From contig CAVSPW010000005.1 of the NCBI GenBank assembly GCA_963729935.1, positions 434,001-498,000 of the forward strand: a stretch of 64,000 nt of DNA, in the 5' to 3' direction. Shown here piece by piece: positions 1 through 8,736 of the stretch. The translations under genes and the position numbers were made by a program. The notes beneath the pieces are model-generated. The model searched no databases and was not told where the DNA came from. It saw only the letters and a list, made by a program, of their open reading frames with translations. This DNA comes from CAIKMD01 sp963729935 (lineage in GTDB: Bacteria > Pseudomonadota > Alphaproteobacteria > ATCC43930 > CGMCC-115725). Position 1 is the stretch's first letter, and each line of letters opens with the position of its first letter.

Positions 1-1
1 C

Positions 2-148
2 GGTCAGCTGCGCATGGGAAAATCGGCCAATGACTATGCGCTCGACAAGGCAAAGCAGATCCTCGACGAGCTACGCCGGCGCGCCGGCGAGCGCGAGCGT
101 CCGGCGCTCGAGCGCGATTATATCGACCGGCTGTTGAAACAGTTCTGA
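2..148 (+). CDS. DUF4175 (TIGR02302-type) protein, C-terminal end only
   Basis: This is the last 48 codons of a gene that begins before the window. The reading frame starts at base 2 and ends in TGA at 146-148. The tail is charged and helical and ends in YIDRLLKQF, which resembles the end of the large alphaproteobacterial DUF4175 family. That family consists of membrane proteins of unknown function with a long helical C-terminal region. The identification rests on this short tail only. A CheY-like gene lies convergent downstream. Confidence 0.55.
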   Translation, partial: GQLRMGKSANDYALDKAKQILDELRRRAGERERPALERDYIDRLLKQF

Positions 149-163
149 GCGCGGGGCGCCGGC

Positions 164-262
164 GCATTTTCCGGCCGAAGCGGGTGCCGGCTCGGCGCGG
201 AAAACGCGACCGACAAGAGAATCCGGAGCGTGATCGGATTCCATCCGATCGGATGATGCTCT
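164..262. repeat. Dispersed alphaproteobacterial intergenic element with perfect hairpin
   Basis: The stretch begins GCATTTTCC followed by GAAGCGG and ends with GATCGGAT, a 3-nt loop and ATCCGATC (232-239 and 243-250), then ATGCTCT. The layout resembles the mosaic elements often seen between genes in Alphaproteobacteria, which start GAGCATTTTCC and end near a CGGAACATGCTCT-like tail. It lies between two convergent gene ends, so the hairpin could act as a bidirectional terminator. The first 28 or so bases of a second copy occur at 63972-64000. Confidence 0.6.
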
Positions 263-620
263 ATTTCGCCAATTCTTCCTTCACCGCCGCAACGAGCTCG
301 TCGAGCGTGAACGGCTTGTTGAGCACCCGATGGACCAGCGCCGCGAGATTGTGCGCGCGCTGGCGCTCGGCGGAATAGCCCGTCATCAGCAGGATCTTCA
401 TCGCCGGATAATCCTTGCTCGCCTTCAAGGCCAAGGCGATGCCGTCGAGTCCGGGCATGACGATGTCGGTCAGCAGCAGATCGTAACGCTCCGCGGCCAG
501 AGCCGTGACGGCCAAGAGACCGTCGGGCACCGCCTTCACCGCGTGCCCCTCGTGCTCGAGCGCGCGCAGGATGAAGGCGCTCACCGCCGCCTCGTCCTCC
601 GCCACGAGAATCCGCGCCAT
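261..620 (-). CDS. cpdR: CpdR-like single-domain response regulator
   Basis: This 119-residue protein is a stand-alone receiver domain. The acidic pocket is AEDE near residue 8, the phospho-acceptor is Asp52 in LLLTDIVMP, Thr80 is in LLMTGY, and Lys102 is in NKPF. Its length, its MARILVAEDE start and its lack of any output domain match CpdR, the regulator that when unphosphorylated directs ClpXP-dependent proteolysis during the alphaproteobacterial cell cycle. The function is taken from that family. It is convergent with the DUF4175 gene. A generic CheY-like role is the alternative. Confidence 0.7.
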   Translation of the reverse strand: MARILVAEDEAAVSAFILRALEHEGHAVKAVPDGLLAVTALAAERYDLLLTDIVMPGLDGIALALKASKDYPAMKILLMTGYSAERQRAHNLAALVHRVLNKPFTLDELVAAVKEELAK

Positions 621-669
621 GACGGGCCTCAGTCTCGCGCCGGACGCCGCGGCTGCACCGGCGCGGTTC

Positions 670-1338
670 TCAATTGCCCGCGCCGGCGAAGCTGACGACG
701 ACGCCCGTCGCGGCTTCGGCCGGTTGCGTGATGACGGTATGAAAGGGCACGCTCGCGCCCGGCAGGAGGCGCTGATCCGTGACCGAAATCGTCCAGGCGC
801 GAAGCTCCTTGTCGTTCCCGTCGCGGAGCGCGACTTTGAGCTTCGGCACGTCGCGCGTCACGGGCGAGACATTCACCACCTCGCCGTCGATCGCCAAGGT
901 CGGCACGCCGTTCTCCATCCCGCGCGACGGCGTGACCTTGCGCAGCTCGAGGCCGGTGCCGGCCGCAGCCGGGCCATAGCCGATCATGGTGTAGAGGCGC
1001 TCGGCGGGCGGCCACAGACCGACGATGTCGGCCCGCGCCGCGATCAGGCCCCACACCGCCGCGACAACCGCGATCGCGGCAAAACTCCAGCCGAGGATCT
1101 GGCCGCGCGCCCGCGAGCGCGGCACCGCCGGAAGCTGCACGCGCCGCTCGCCCTCGAGGGGCGGCGACGGCACGGGCGCGGTGCCGACGGCGAGATCAAA
1201 GCTTTGCGGCACGTCCGCCGGCGGCGTCTGAAACCAGGTATGGCCGCAACTCGCGCAACGCACATTGCGTCCCGCCGCACCCAAGGCACGCGCGTCGACG
1301 AGATATCGTTTGGAGCAGCTGGTACAGGTGACGATCAT
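670..1338 (-). CDS. MJ0042-type zinc-ribbon and DUF3426 membrane protein
   Basis: With the ATG at 1338 the protein has 222 residues and starts MIVTCTSCSKRY. The N-terminal zinc ribbon has CTSC followed by CASC about 25 residues later, as in the MJ0042 zinc-finger domain. A proline-rich linker follows, then one membrane segment (roughly residues 79-100), then a DUF3426 domain that would lie in the periplasm. An upstream in-frame ATG at 1401 would add 21 residues unlike the family start. The gene is divergent from ftsE, a common alphaproteobacterial neighbour. The biochemical role is unknown. Confidence 0.8.
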   Translation of the reverse strand: MIVTCTSCSKRYLVDARALGAAGRNVRCASCGHTWFQTPPADVPQSFDLAVGTAPVPSPPLEGERRVQLPAVPRSRARGQILGWSFAAIAVVAAVWGLIAARADIVGLWPPAERLYTMIGYGPAAAGTGLELRKVTPSRGMENGVPTLAIDGEVVNVSPVTRDVPKLKVALRDGNDKELRAWTISVTDQRLLPGASVPFHTVITQPAEAATGVVVSFAGAGN

Positions 1339-1477
1339 CGCCCGGGCGGGTTTTCGGCGTTCCCTCCATTTGTTATAGGGCGAGGCACGGGGCCGAGGCA
1401 AGAAACGGTCCGCGACTCTTTACCCGCCCAGCGACGCATGCCATCTTGCCGGCAGCGGCATCGGGCGAGACGAAGCC

Positions 1478-2191
1478 TTGAGCAAATCCGCGCCCGAAGG
1501 CACAGGAGAAGGCCAGCACGTGGTACGGTTCGAGAATGTCGGCATGCGCTACGGCACGGGACCCGAGGTGCTGCGCGATCTCAGCCTCGACTTGGCTTCC
1601 GGCTCGTTTCATTTCCTGACCGGCCCGAGCGGCGCCGGGAAGAGCACCTTGCTGCGCCTGATGTATCTCTCCGATCGGCCGACGCGCGGCCTCATCTCGC
1701 TCTTCGGCCAGGATATCTCGCGTTTGAAGCGGCGCGATCTGGCCGATTTGCGGCGCAAGATCGGCGTCGTCTTCCAGGATTTCCGCCTGCTCGGACATCT
1801 TTCCGCCTTCGACAATGTCGCCCTGCCCCTGCGAGTCGCGGGCATCGGCGAGTCGCGCATCAAAAAGAACGTGAGCGAATTGCTGGAATGGGTCGGGCTC
1901 GCGGAAAAGCTCAATGCGAGGCCGGTCACGCTCTCGGGCGGCCAGCAGCAACGCGTCGCGATCGCGCGCGCCGTCATCGCCCGGCCGCAACTCTTGCTCG
2001 CGGACGAGCCCACCGGCAATGTCGACGACGTGATGGCCAACCGGCTGCTGCGGCTGTTCGAGGAATTGAACCGGTTCGGCACGACGCTCGTCATCGCGAC
2101 GCATAACGAGCAGCTGGCCTCGCAACGCCGGTTTCAACGCATTCATCTCGTCAATGGCGAAGTGGCAAGCCCGGCGGCGGCGCCCGCATGA
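1478..2191 (+). CDS. ftsE: Cell division ATP-binding protein FtsE
   Basis: This 237-residue ABC ATPase couples cytoplasmic ATP hydrolysis to periplasmic septal peptidoglycan hydrolases through FtsX. Walker A is GPSGAGKST (residues 49-57), the Q-loop is FQDFRLL (99-105), the signature is LSGGQ (152-156), Walker B is LLLADEP (172-178) and the switch histidine is His209. The FQDFRLL motif and the downstream ftsX are typical of FtsE. The frame begins at TTG 1478. A GTG at 1520 is an alternative start and would drop 14 non-conserved residues. The stop overlaps the ftsX start. Confidence 0.95.
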   Translation: MSKSAPEGTGEGQHVVRFENVGMRYGTGPEVLRDLSLDLASGSFHFLTGPSGAGKSTLLRLMYLSDRPTRGLISLFGQDISRLKRRDLADLRRKIGVVFQDFRLLGHLSAFDNVALPLRVAGIGESRIKKNVSELLEWVGLAEKLNARPVTLSGGQQQRVAIARAVIARPQLLLADEPTGNVDDVMANRLLRLFEELNRFGTTLVIATHNEQLASQRRFQRIHLVNGEVASPAAAPA

Positions 2192-3087
2192 TCGGGCGGC
2201 TCGGCAACGACATTCCTTTGCAGCGCGACGGCACGGTGCGGCTGCTGCCCTGGCTGATCGCGCCCATGGTCTATCTCGCGGCGCTGGCGCTCGCCGGGAT
2301 GCTCGCGCTGCACGGCGTGCTGCAGAGCTGGGATCGCGGCCTCAGCGGCACGATGACGGTGGAGCTTCCGGCCGCGGCCACGCCGCCCGAAACCGAAGCC
2401 GCCCTTGCCAAGGCCATGGCAGTGCTCCACGCGACGCCGGGCATCGTCGGCATCGCGCCGCTCAGCCGCGCCGCCGAGACCAAGCTGATCGAGCCATGGC
2501 TCGGCAGGTCGATCGCGCCCGAGGACCTGCAGCTCCCGCGCCTCATCGATCTCCACATCGCCAGCGGCGCGACGCTCGATCTCAAGGATCTGCGGGCCCG
2601 GCTCGTCGCCGCGGTGCCGGGCGCGACGCTCGACGATCACCGTCTCTGGCTCGACCGGCTTTACGGTCTGGCGCTTTCGGTCGAGGCGACCGGGCTGGCG
2701 ATTTTCGTCATGGTCGGCGCGGCCGCGGTCTTGACCGTGATCTTCACCACCCGCGCCGGGCTGGCCGTTCACCACGACGTCATCGAGCTGCTGCATCTGA
2801 TGGGCGCGCGCGACCTCTATATCGCGCGACAGTTCGAGCACGAGGCGATGCGCATGGGATTGAGCGGCGGCGTCGCGGGTATCGGCTTGGCGGCGCTGAC
2901 GCTCTGGGGCTTGGGCCATGCCGCCGCGGCGACCGCCGTGCTGGGCGAGGAGGCCAAGCTCCTGCCCGATCTCAGCCTCGTTCTGTGGCAATGGACGGCG
3001 CTCGCGCTGTTGCCGGTGCTGGCGGGTCTGGCGGCGATGGTGACGGCGCGCCTCACCGTCATGCGGGCGCTCGCCCGGATGCCATGA
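2188..3087 (+). CDS. ftsX: Cell division protein FtsX
   Basis: This 299-residue integral membrane partner of FtsE has one membrane helix near residues 23-45, a periplasmic loop, and three C-terminal helices (about 160-185, 220-245 and 265-290). That is the FtsX topology. The start ATG overlaps the ftsE TGA (ATGA at 2188-2191), indicating translational coupling. Its own stop overlaps the next gene in the same way. Sequence conservation in FtsX is low, so the call leans on topology and on the ftsE partner. Confidence 0.92.
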   Translation: MIGRLGNDIPLQRDGTVRLLPWLIAPMVYLAALALAGMLALHGVLQSWDRGLSGTMTVELPAAATPPETEAALAKAMAVLHATPGIVGIAPLSRAAETKLIEPWLGRSIAPEDLQLPRLIDLHIASGATLDLKDLRARLVAAVPGATLDDHRLWLDRLYGLALSVEATGLAIFVMVGAAAVLTVIFTTRAGLAVHHDVIELLHLMGARDLYIARQFEHEAMRMGLSGGVAGIGLAALTLWGLGHAAAATAVLGEEAKLLPDLSLVLWQWTALALLPVLAGLAAMVTARLTVMRALARMP

Positions 3088-3710
3088 CGCGCCATCGGCC
3101 GGGCCGCGTCTTGAGCCTTACCGCCGCGCTGGCGCTGGCGCTGCTCGCCCTGTGGCTTCTCGGCCTGTTCCGCTTCGCCGCATCGATGCCGACGGCGGTC
3201 GCCGAGCCGACGCGCCAGACCGACGCCATCGTGGTGCTGACGGGCGGCAGCCTCCGGGTCGAAAGCGGTCTTCAATTGCTGGCCGCGGGCATGGCGAAGA
3301 AGCTCTTCGTCTCGGGCGTCTATCGCGGCGTCGACGTCACCGAACTCTTGCGCGCCTCGCGCCAGGCGCCCGAGAGCGTCGCCTGCTGCATCGCGCTCGG
3401 CCATGCCGCCGCCGATACGCTCGGCAATGCCAAGGAAACCGCGGAATGGATGAGCGCCGAGGGATTCCATTCCCTGCGCCTCGTCACCGCGAATTACCAC
3501 ATGGCGCGCAGCCTCTTGGAATTCACGCGCGCCATGCCGGATGTCGCGATCGTGGCCAATCCGGTGTTTCCGGAATTCCTCAACGGACGACCCTGGTGGC
3601 GCTCGCGCCGCGCCGCGAGCCTCATTGCCGGCGAGTACAGCAAATATCTCTTCGCACTCGTCCGGCCCGCCCTGCCGGCGGCGATCCTTCCGCAAGGATC
3701 GGCGGAGTGA
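3084..3710 (+). CDS. YdcF-like DUF218 envelope protein
   Basis: With ATG at 3084, overlapping the ftsX stop by 4 bp, the protein has 208 residues. An N-terminal membrane helix (about residues 9-32) precedes a DUF218 domain. The domain shows DAIVVLTGG, the central GNAKETAEWM segment and TANYHMARS, the usual conserved patches. DUF218 proteins such as YdcF, SanA and ElyC are linked to envelope integrity, and the exact reaction is unsettled. Placement between ftsX and plsC fits an envelope role. Confidence 0.85.
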   Translation: MTRHRPGRVLSLTAALALALLALWLLGLFRFAASMPTAVAEPTRQTDAIVVLTGGSLRVESGLQLLAAGMAKKLFVSGVYRGVDVTELLRASRQAPESVACCIALGHAAADTLGNAKETAEWMSAEGFHSLRLVTANYHMARSLLEFTRAMPDVAIVANPVFPEFLNGRPWWRSRRAASLIAGEYSKYLFALVRPALPAAILPQGSAE

Positions 3711-4474
3711 TCGGGCTGCGCTCGCTCTTGTTCCAGATCGCGTTCTATCTCTGGACGGCCGCGCTCTCCTTGCCCTTTCTGCCGCTGTTGCTGGCGCCGC
3801 GCGCCTGGATGATGCGGTGCGGCACCTTCTGGTCGAAGGGCGTGCTGTGGCTGCTGCGGGTATGCGCCGGGCTCGACCACGAGGTTTTGGGGACCGAGCT
3901 TTTGCCTCGAGGTCCGGCGCTGATCGCGATGAAGCACCAATCGGCGTGGGATACTTTTGCCGTGCCGGTGATTTTTCGCGATCCGGCCATGGTGATCAAA
4001 CGCGAGCTCGGCTGGATTCCGATCTATGGCTGGTACGCGTTGAAGGCCGGCATGATCCCGGTCGACCGCTCGGGCCGCGCCAGCGCGCTCAAGGCGATGG
4101 TGGCGGCGAGCGAGAAGGCGTTGGCCCAAGGGCGCCCCGTCTTCATCTTCCCCGAAGGCACGCGTACCGCGGTCGGCCAGCACATCGCTTATCAACCCGG
4201 GGTCGCGGCGCTCTACCGCCAGCTCGGCGTGCCGCTGGTGCCGGTCGCGGTCGATTCCGGACTCTTCTGGGGGCGGCGCAGCTTTTGGAAGCGGCCAGGG
4301 CGGATCACGGTCGAGATCCTGCCCGCGATCGCGCCGGGCGGCGAGCGCCGGGCGGTCCTTGCCGAACTCGAGCGCCGCATCGAGACCGCCACCGCGCGGC
4401 TCGTCGCGGCCGCCGTGGATGAGGATAAAACTGTGGAAAGCGTGGCAAGGCCACGGCGTGAAATCCGGGGATAA
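3707..4474 (+). CDS. plsC: 1-acyl-sn-glycerol-3-phosphate acyltransferase
   Basis: The GTG at 3707 overlaps the preceding stop (GTGA) and gives 255 residues. Acyltransferase motif I is HQSAWD (His77, Asp82), with FPEGTRT as motif III and VPVAVDSG as motif IV, plus an N-terminal membrane helix. It would acylate lysophosphatidic acid to phosphatidic acid at the inner membrane. It is the last gene of the coupled ftsE-ftsX-ydcF-plsC group. Which acyl donor or lysolipid it prefers cannot be read from the sequence. Confidence 0.92.
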   Translation: MIGLRSLLFQIAFYLWTAALSLPFLPLLLAPRAWMMRCGTFWSKGVLWLLRVCAGLDHEVLGTELLPRGPALIAMKHQSAWDTFAVPVIFRDPAMVIKRELGWIPIYGWYALKAGMIPVDRSGRASALKAMVAASEKALAQGRPVFIFPEGTRTAVGQHIAYQPGVAALYRQLGVPLVPVAVDSGLFWGRRSFWKRPGRITVEILPAIAPGGERRAVLAELERRIETATARLVAAAVDEDKTVESVARPRREIRG

Positions 4475-4675
4475 GACGGATACGCGGCTGGGCGAGGCGG
4501 CCCGCTTTCGACTGGCGATGCAGCGCGGTTGGTGATATGGATTGGAAACAAAGAGGGAACAACCTTGATTCATCGGCTTAGAACGCCGAAATTACTGATG
4601 TTTCAATCGTTTCGACCCTCTTCGGGAATCGCGATCCGGATCTGCGCGGCCTCTGAGCACTGAGGAATCTTCACC

Positions 4676-6985
4676 ATGGTCAGCGTTGCCTCGATCTCGC
4701 AGCAGATCTGGGACATGAAATACCGGCTCAAAGGGCCGGACGGCGCCCCTGTGGATAAGACCATCGAGGATAGCTGGAGCCGGATCGCCGGCGCCTTGGC
4801 CGCGCCGGAGCGCGATCCGGGCACATGGGCGCCGCGCTTTGCCGAGGCCCTTGCCGATTTCAAATTCCTGCCCGCCGGGCGCATCGTCGCCGGCGCCGGC
4901 ACCGGCCGCACCGTCACGCTCTTCAACTGCTTCGTCATGGGCACGATCCCGGACGACATGTCCGGCATCTTCACGCATCTGCGCGAGGCCGCGCTGACGA
5001 TGCAGCAAGGCGGCGGCATCGGCTACGATTTCTCGACGCTCCGGCCCAAAGGCGCGCCGGTCAAGGGCGTGGGCGCCGACGCGTCGGGACCGCTCTCTTT
5101 CATGGATGTGTGGGATGCGATGTGCCGCACCATCATGAGCGCGGGCTATCGCCGCGGCGCGATGATGGCGACGATGCGTTGCGATCATCCCGACATCGAG
5201 GCGTTCATCGACGCCAAGCACGAGGCGGGGCGCCTGCGCATGTTCAACCTCTCGGTTCTCGTCACCGACGCCTTCATGGCGGCGGTGAAGGAGGACGGAC
5301 CGTGGGAGCTGAGCTTTGCCGGCACCACCTTCAAGGTCCTCAAGGCGCGCGAGCTCTGGGACAAGATCATGCGCGCGACCTATGCCTATGCCGAGCCCGG
5401 GGTCATCTTCATCGACCGCATCAACCGGCGGAACAATCTTTATTATTGCGAGACGATCAGCGCGACCAATCCCTGCGGCGAGCAGCCTCTGCCGCCCTAT
5501 GGCGCCTGTCTCCTGGGCTCGGTCAATCTCGCCGCCCTGGTGCGCGAGCCCTTCGGCGCGGCGGCGCATCTCGATCTCGACGAGCTGAAACGCATCGTGC
5601 CCCTGGCCGTGCGCATGCTCGACAACGCGATCGAGGTCTCGCGCTTTCCGCTCGACAATCAGCTTCACGAGGCCAGGGCCAAGCGCCGCATCGGCCTGGG
5701 CGTGACCGGGCTGGCCGACGCGCTCATCCTGTGCGGCGAGCGCTATGGCTCGGCCAAGGCCGTGGCCTTGACCGAAAGCTGGATGAAGGCGCTGCAGCGC
5801 GCGGCCTATTTCGCCTCGGTCGAATTGGCCGCCGAAAAGGGCGCCTTCCCGCTCTTCGACAAGACGGCCTATCTCGCCGGAGAGACGATCTCCGCGCTCG
5901 ACGACGATCTGAAGGCGGCGATCGCGCGCGACGGCATCCGCAACGCGCTCCTCACCTCGGTCGCGCCCACCGGCACGATCTCGATCTTCGCCGACAACGT
6001 GTCCTCGGGGCTCGAACCGGTCTTCAGCTTCAAATACACCCGCAACGTCCTGATGCCCGATGGCAGCCGCAAGGAAGAAGAAGTCTCCGACTATGCGTGG
6101 CGGCTTTTCCATCGTCTCAAAGGCGACGCGCCCTTGCCGGATTATTTCGTCGATGCGCAATCCCTGGCGCCGTCCGATCACGTGGTGATGCAGGCGGCGG
6201 TGCAGAAATACGTCGACAGCTCGATCTCGAAGACCATCAACGTGCCGGTCGATTTCCCCTTCGAGCACTTCAAGGACGTCTATATCCAGGCCTATGAGCT
6301 CGGCTGCAAAGGCTGCACGACCTATCGCCCGAACGAGGTGACGGGCGCCGTTCTCGAAGCGAAAAGCGGCGGTGCGCCGGGGGCGCAGCAAGCGGAGCTG
6401 CCCTTGCCCGCGCCCCGGCCCAAGGCGAAGGACGTCTACGAGGCGGGCGGCGTCGTCTATATGACGCAGCCTTTGGACCGTCCCGAGGCGCTGCCCGGCA
6501 ACACCTACAAGATCGCTTGGCCGCAGAGCGAGCACGCGCTCTACATCACCATCAACGACATCGTCCAGGACGGCCGCCGCCGCCCCTTCGAGATCTTCAT
6601 CAACTCGAAGAACATGGAGCATTACGCCTGGACGGTGGCGTTGACCCGCATGATCAGCGCGGTGTTCCGCCGCGGCGGCGACGTCTCCTTCGTGGTCGAG
6701 GAGTTGAAGGCGGTGTTCGATCCGCGCGGCGGCGCGTGGATGGAAGGGCATTACGTGCCCTCGCTCCTGGCCGCGATCGGCGACGTGATCGAGCGCCACA
6801 TGATCGCGATCGGCTTCATCGCGCCGGAGCGCGAGCGGCCCGCGCTCGCGGCCGAGCGCCAGGTCGTCAATCTCCCCGATGCGCGCCCGCGCATGGCGCA
6901 ATGCCCCAAATGCGGGCAGGCCGCGCTCATCCGCCTCGAGGGCTGCGACCAATGCACCAATTGCGACTATTCGAAATGCGGGTGA
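4676..6985 (+). CDS. nrdJ: Adenosylcobalamin-dependent (class II) ribonucleotide reductase
   Basis: This 769-residue enzyme makes deoxyribonucleotides with a B12-derived thiyl radical and works with or without oxygen. Cys85 in LFNCFVMG and Cys267 in NPCGEQ are the expected active-site positions; NPCGE marks the finger-loop radical cysteine and its glutamate. The end carries two CxxC pairs in a zinc-ribbon tail (CPKCG and CTNC) that would rereduce the active site. The length fits the NrdJ form with a C-terminal zinc ribbon. About 200 bp precede it, in which I see neither a cobalamin riboswitch nor a clear NrdR box. Confidence 0.95.
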   Translation: MVSVASISQQIWDMKYRLKGPDGAPVDKTIEDSWSRIAGALAAPERDPGTWAPRFAEALADFKFLPAGRIVAGAGTGRTVTLFNCFVMGTIPDDMSGIFTHLREAALTMQQGGGIGYDFSTLRPKGAPVKGVGADASGPLSFMDVWDAMCRTIMSAGYRRGAMMATMRCDHPDIEAFIDAKHEAGRLRMFNLSVLVTDAFMAAVKEDGPWELSFAGTTFKVLKARELWDKIMRATYAYAEPGVIFIDRINRRNNLYYCETISATNPCGEQPLPPYGACLLGSVNLAALVREPFGAAAHLDLDELKRIVPLAVRMLDNAIEVSRFPLDNQLHEARAKRRIGLGVTGLADALILCGERYGSAKAVALTESWMKALQRAAYFASVELAAEKGAFPLFDKTAYLAGETISALDDDLKAAIARDGIRNALLTSVAPTGTISIFADNVSSGLEPVFSFKYTRNVLMPDGSRKEEEVSDYAWRLFHRLKGDAPLPDYFVDAQSLAPSDHVVMQAAVQKYVDSSISKTINVPVDFPFEHFKDVYIQAYELGCKGCTTYRPNEVTGAVLEAKSGGAPGAQQAELPLPAPRPKAKDVYEAGGVVYMTQPLDRPEALPGNTYKIAWPQSEHALYITINDIVQDGRRRPFEIFINSKNMEHYAWTVALTRMISAVFRRGGDVSFVVEELKAVFDPRGGAWMEGHYVPSLLAAIGDVIERHMIAIGFIAPERERPALAAERQVVNLPDARPRMAQCPKCGQAALIRLEGCDQCTNCDYSKCG

Positions 6986-7103
6986 GGCGGCGGAAAAGTC
7001 CCGCGCCCGGATGATTCGGCTGACGCCCACCGGCCGCGCTGCCGCGGAGGTCGGCGGCGCATGCCGCATCGACCGGGCGCGGCGCTGCGCCTAGACTCGG
7101 GCG

Positions 7104-8129
7104 ATGCCTCTCCTTTCCACCTTCCGCCGCGCCGCTTTGACATTCGGCGTCTTGCTGTCGGCCGCATTCGCGGCCTATGGCGCCTATTGGCACGCCATGG
7201 CGGGCAAGCTCGAGAACGGACTCGCGCCCTGGGCCGCGGCGCGCCAGGCCGAGGGCTATACGCTGCGCTGGGACAAGGTCGCGGTCGGCGGCTTTCCGAC
7301 GCGCTTTCGTTTCCGCTTCACCGGCGCGCATTTCACCGCCGAGCGCCCGGTGCCGATCGCCTTCTCCGTCTCGAGCCTCGATGTCTGGGCGATGCCGTGG
7401 AATCTGCATCATTGGCGCTTCAGCACCGGCGACGTGGCACGGGTCGCCGATCCCTTCGGCGCGGCGGGCTTCAGCCTCGAGCACGTCGAAGGCAGCGCGC
7501 GATTCGATGCGGGCGCGCCGCTCGACCTCGACCTCGCCATCGCGGGCGCGACCGGGTCGGGCTTCGCCCGCGGCTTTGCGATCGGCACGGCGACCGCGCA
7601 TATCGAGATTCCGCCCAACCCGCCGCGCGGCCACCGCGACACCGCGCTCGATGCCGTGCTCGAACTCGGCGCGGTGACGCTGCCGGCGAGCGTGCCCGGC
7701 TTCGGCGATACGGTGAACGACCTCGCCTTCTCGACGGATTTGAAAGGCGCGCTGCCGCCCGGACCGCTCGTGCCCGCGCTCTCGGCCTGGCGCGACGCCG
7801 GCGGCACCGTCGAGCTGCGCTATTTCCGTCTGCGCTGGGGCGAATTGCTGATCGACGCCAATGGCACGCTCGCCTTGGATGGCGCGCTGCAGCCCGAAGG
7901 CGCGCTCTCGGCCGAGATCACCGGCCAGGACGCGGCGGTCGACCTCGCCGTCACCTCGGGCGCGTTGCAGCCGGCCGATGCCGCCCTCGCCAAGGCGGTG
8001 CTGGCCGTCCTGGCAAAGCCGGGACCAGGCGGCGAAAAAGCGATCACCGTCCCTCTGACCTTGCAGCAAGAGCGGCTCTTTCTCGGCGGCGCTCCGATCG
8101 CCGCGATCCCGCGCATCGATTGGAACTAA
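7104..8129 (+). CDS. DUF2125 exported protein
   Basis: This 341-residue protein has an N-terminal signal or anchor helix (about residues 8-28) and then a long beta-rich region with the WxxxxxGxxTxRFRFRF-type start seen in the alphaproteobacterial DUF2125 family (WDKVAVGGFPTRFRF). It ends in IPRIDWN. No enzymatic motif is visible, and the family has no established function. It stands alone, convergent with a small monooxygenase-like gene. Confidence 0.8.
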   Translation: MPLLSTFRRAALTFGVLLSAAFAAYGAYWHAMAGKLENGLAPWAAARQAEGYTLRWDKVAVGGFPTRFRFRFTGAHFTAERPVPIAFSVSSLDVWAMPWNLHHWRFSTGDVARVADPFGAAGFSLEHVEGSARFDAGAPLDLDLAIAGATGSGFARGFAIGTATAHIEIPPNPPRGHRDTALDAVLELGAVTLPASVPGFGDTVNDLAFSTDLKGALPPGPLVPALSAWRDAGGTVELRYFRLRWGELLIDANGTLALDGALQPEGALSAEITGQDAAVDLAVTSGALQPADAALAKAVLAVLAKPGPGGEKAITVPLTLQQERLFLGGAPIAAIPRIDWN

Positions 8130-8149
8130 CCGCGCAGCGCGGGTGAGGC

Positions 8150-8182
8150 GCAGATCCTCAGCGCGCGAGCGTCGTGCGAAGC
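8150..8182 (-). repeat. Diverged copy of the GCTTCGCA repeat family
   Basis: On the minus strand, bases 8182 to 8170 read GCTTCGCACGACG, followed by CTCGCGCGCTG. This is the same start as the units in the arrays at 28.1-28.4 and 49.6-49.8 kb and the copy at 60.0 kb. It lies just after the stop of the DUF2125 gene, between two convergent gene ends. Confidence 0.55.
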
Positions 8183-8209
8183 AGACCAAACAAACTCTCT
8201 TTTGTCGTC

Positions 8210-8268
8210 ATGGCCGGCCTTCGTGCCGGCCATCCACGTCGTCGTTGCGTCTTCCGAAGGCGTGGATG
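8210..8268. repeat. Inverted-repeat intergenic element (ATGGCCGGC type)
   Basis: A perfect 9-bp inverted repeat, ATGGCCGGC at 8210-8218 and GCCGGCCAT at 8225-8233, surrounds a 6-nt loop. Nested beside it, CATCCACG at 8231-8238 is matched by CGTGGATG at 8261-8268. Sequences of the form GTCATGGCCGG...CCGGCCATCCACG are common between alphaproteobacterial genes. The position between convergent genes fits a REP-like or terminator role. Confidence 0.6.
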
Positions 8269-8348
8269 AGCGGAACAACTCCGCGCATGACCGTCTCAAT
8301 CGCTCCACGGCAAAACGGCCGGAAGACTCCGCCGAGACGACGACGCCC

Positions 8349-8687
8349 CTACACGTCCGGCATCGGTTGCGGCGCCTCTTTGCGCTCGAACATGCCGTAT
8401 TGACGCTCCACCTCGGCGACGGTGATGCGGTAATCGGCGAAGATCTGGCCGCGCCCGGCGAGTTGCGCCAGATGATGCCGGTTGTGCTCGCGCCAGCGCT
8501 TGACCGAAGCCTCGTCGCGCCAGAACGAGATCGAAACCAGCTTGCCGGGCGTCGCCATGCTTTGGAAGCGCTCGACCGAGACGAAACCCTCGATCTCCTC
8601 GAGCGCGGGTCTCAGGCTCGCGGCCATGTCGAGGTAATCCTGCTCGCGTCCCGGCTTGGGCTGGACTTCGAAGATCACAGCGAACAT
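8349..8687 (-). CDS. Antibiotic biosynthesis monooxygenase (ABM) domain protein
   Basis: This 112-residue protein is a single ABM-type dimeric alpha/beta-barrel domain. It has the family's opening (FAVIFEVQPKPGREQDYLDMA), a central GFVSVERFQS strand and SISFWRDEASVKRWREHNRH. Such proteins act as small cofactor-free monooxygenases, heme-degrading enzymes or stress proteins, and the substrate cannot be inferred here. It lies downstream of tyrA on the same strand, about 50 bp away, and may be cotranscribed. Confidence 0.82.
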   Translation of the reverse strand: MFAVIFEVQPKPGREQDYLDMAASLRPALEEIEGFVSVERFQSMATPGKLVSISFWRDEASVKRWREHNRHHLAQLAGRGQIFADYRITVAEVERQYGMFERKEAPQPMPDV

Positions 8688-8736
8688 GTCGCCCTCCTTG
8701 CCAAAACTGCGCGGCGCTCCGGCGCCATTGGCCGGC

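Noticed and set aside
4475..4675. Cobalamin riboswitch or NrdR boxes ahead of nrdJ
   Set aside because: No B12-box or GCCACTG element and no tandem NrdR-type palindromes were found.
4592..7069. Long open frame (825 codons) on the minus strand opposite nrdJ
   Set aside because: It is an antisense shadow of a GC-rich gene, has a low-complexity Arg/His/Ala-rich product and no recognisable domain, while nrdJ on the other strand is certain.
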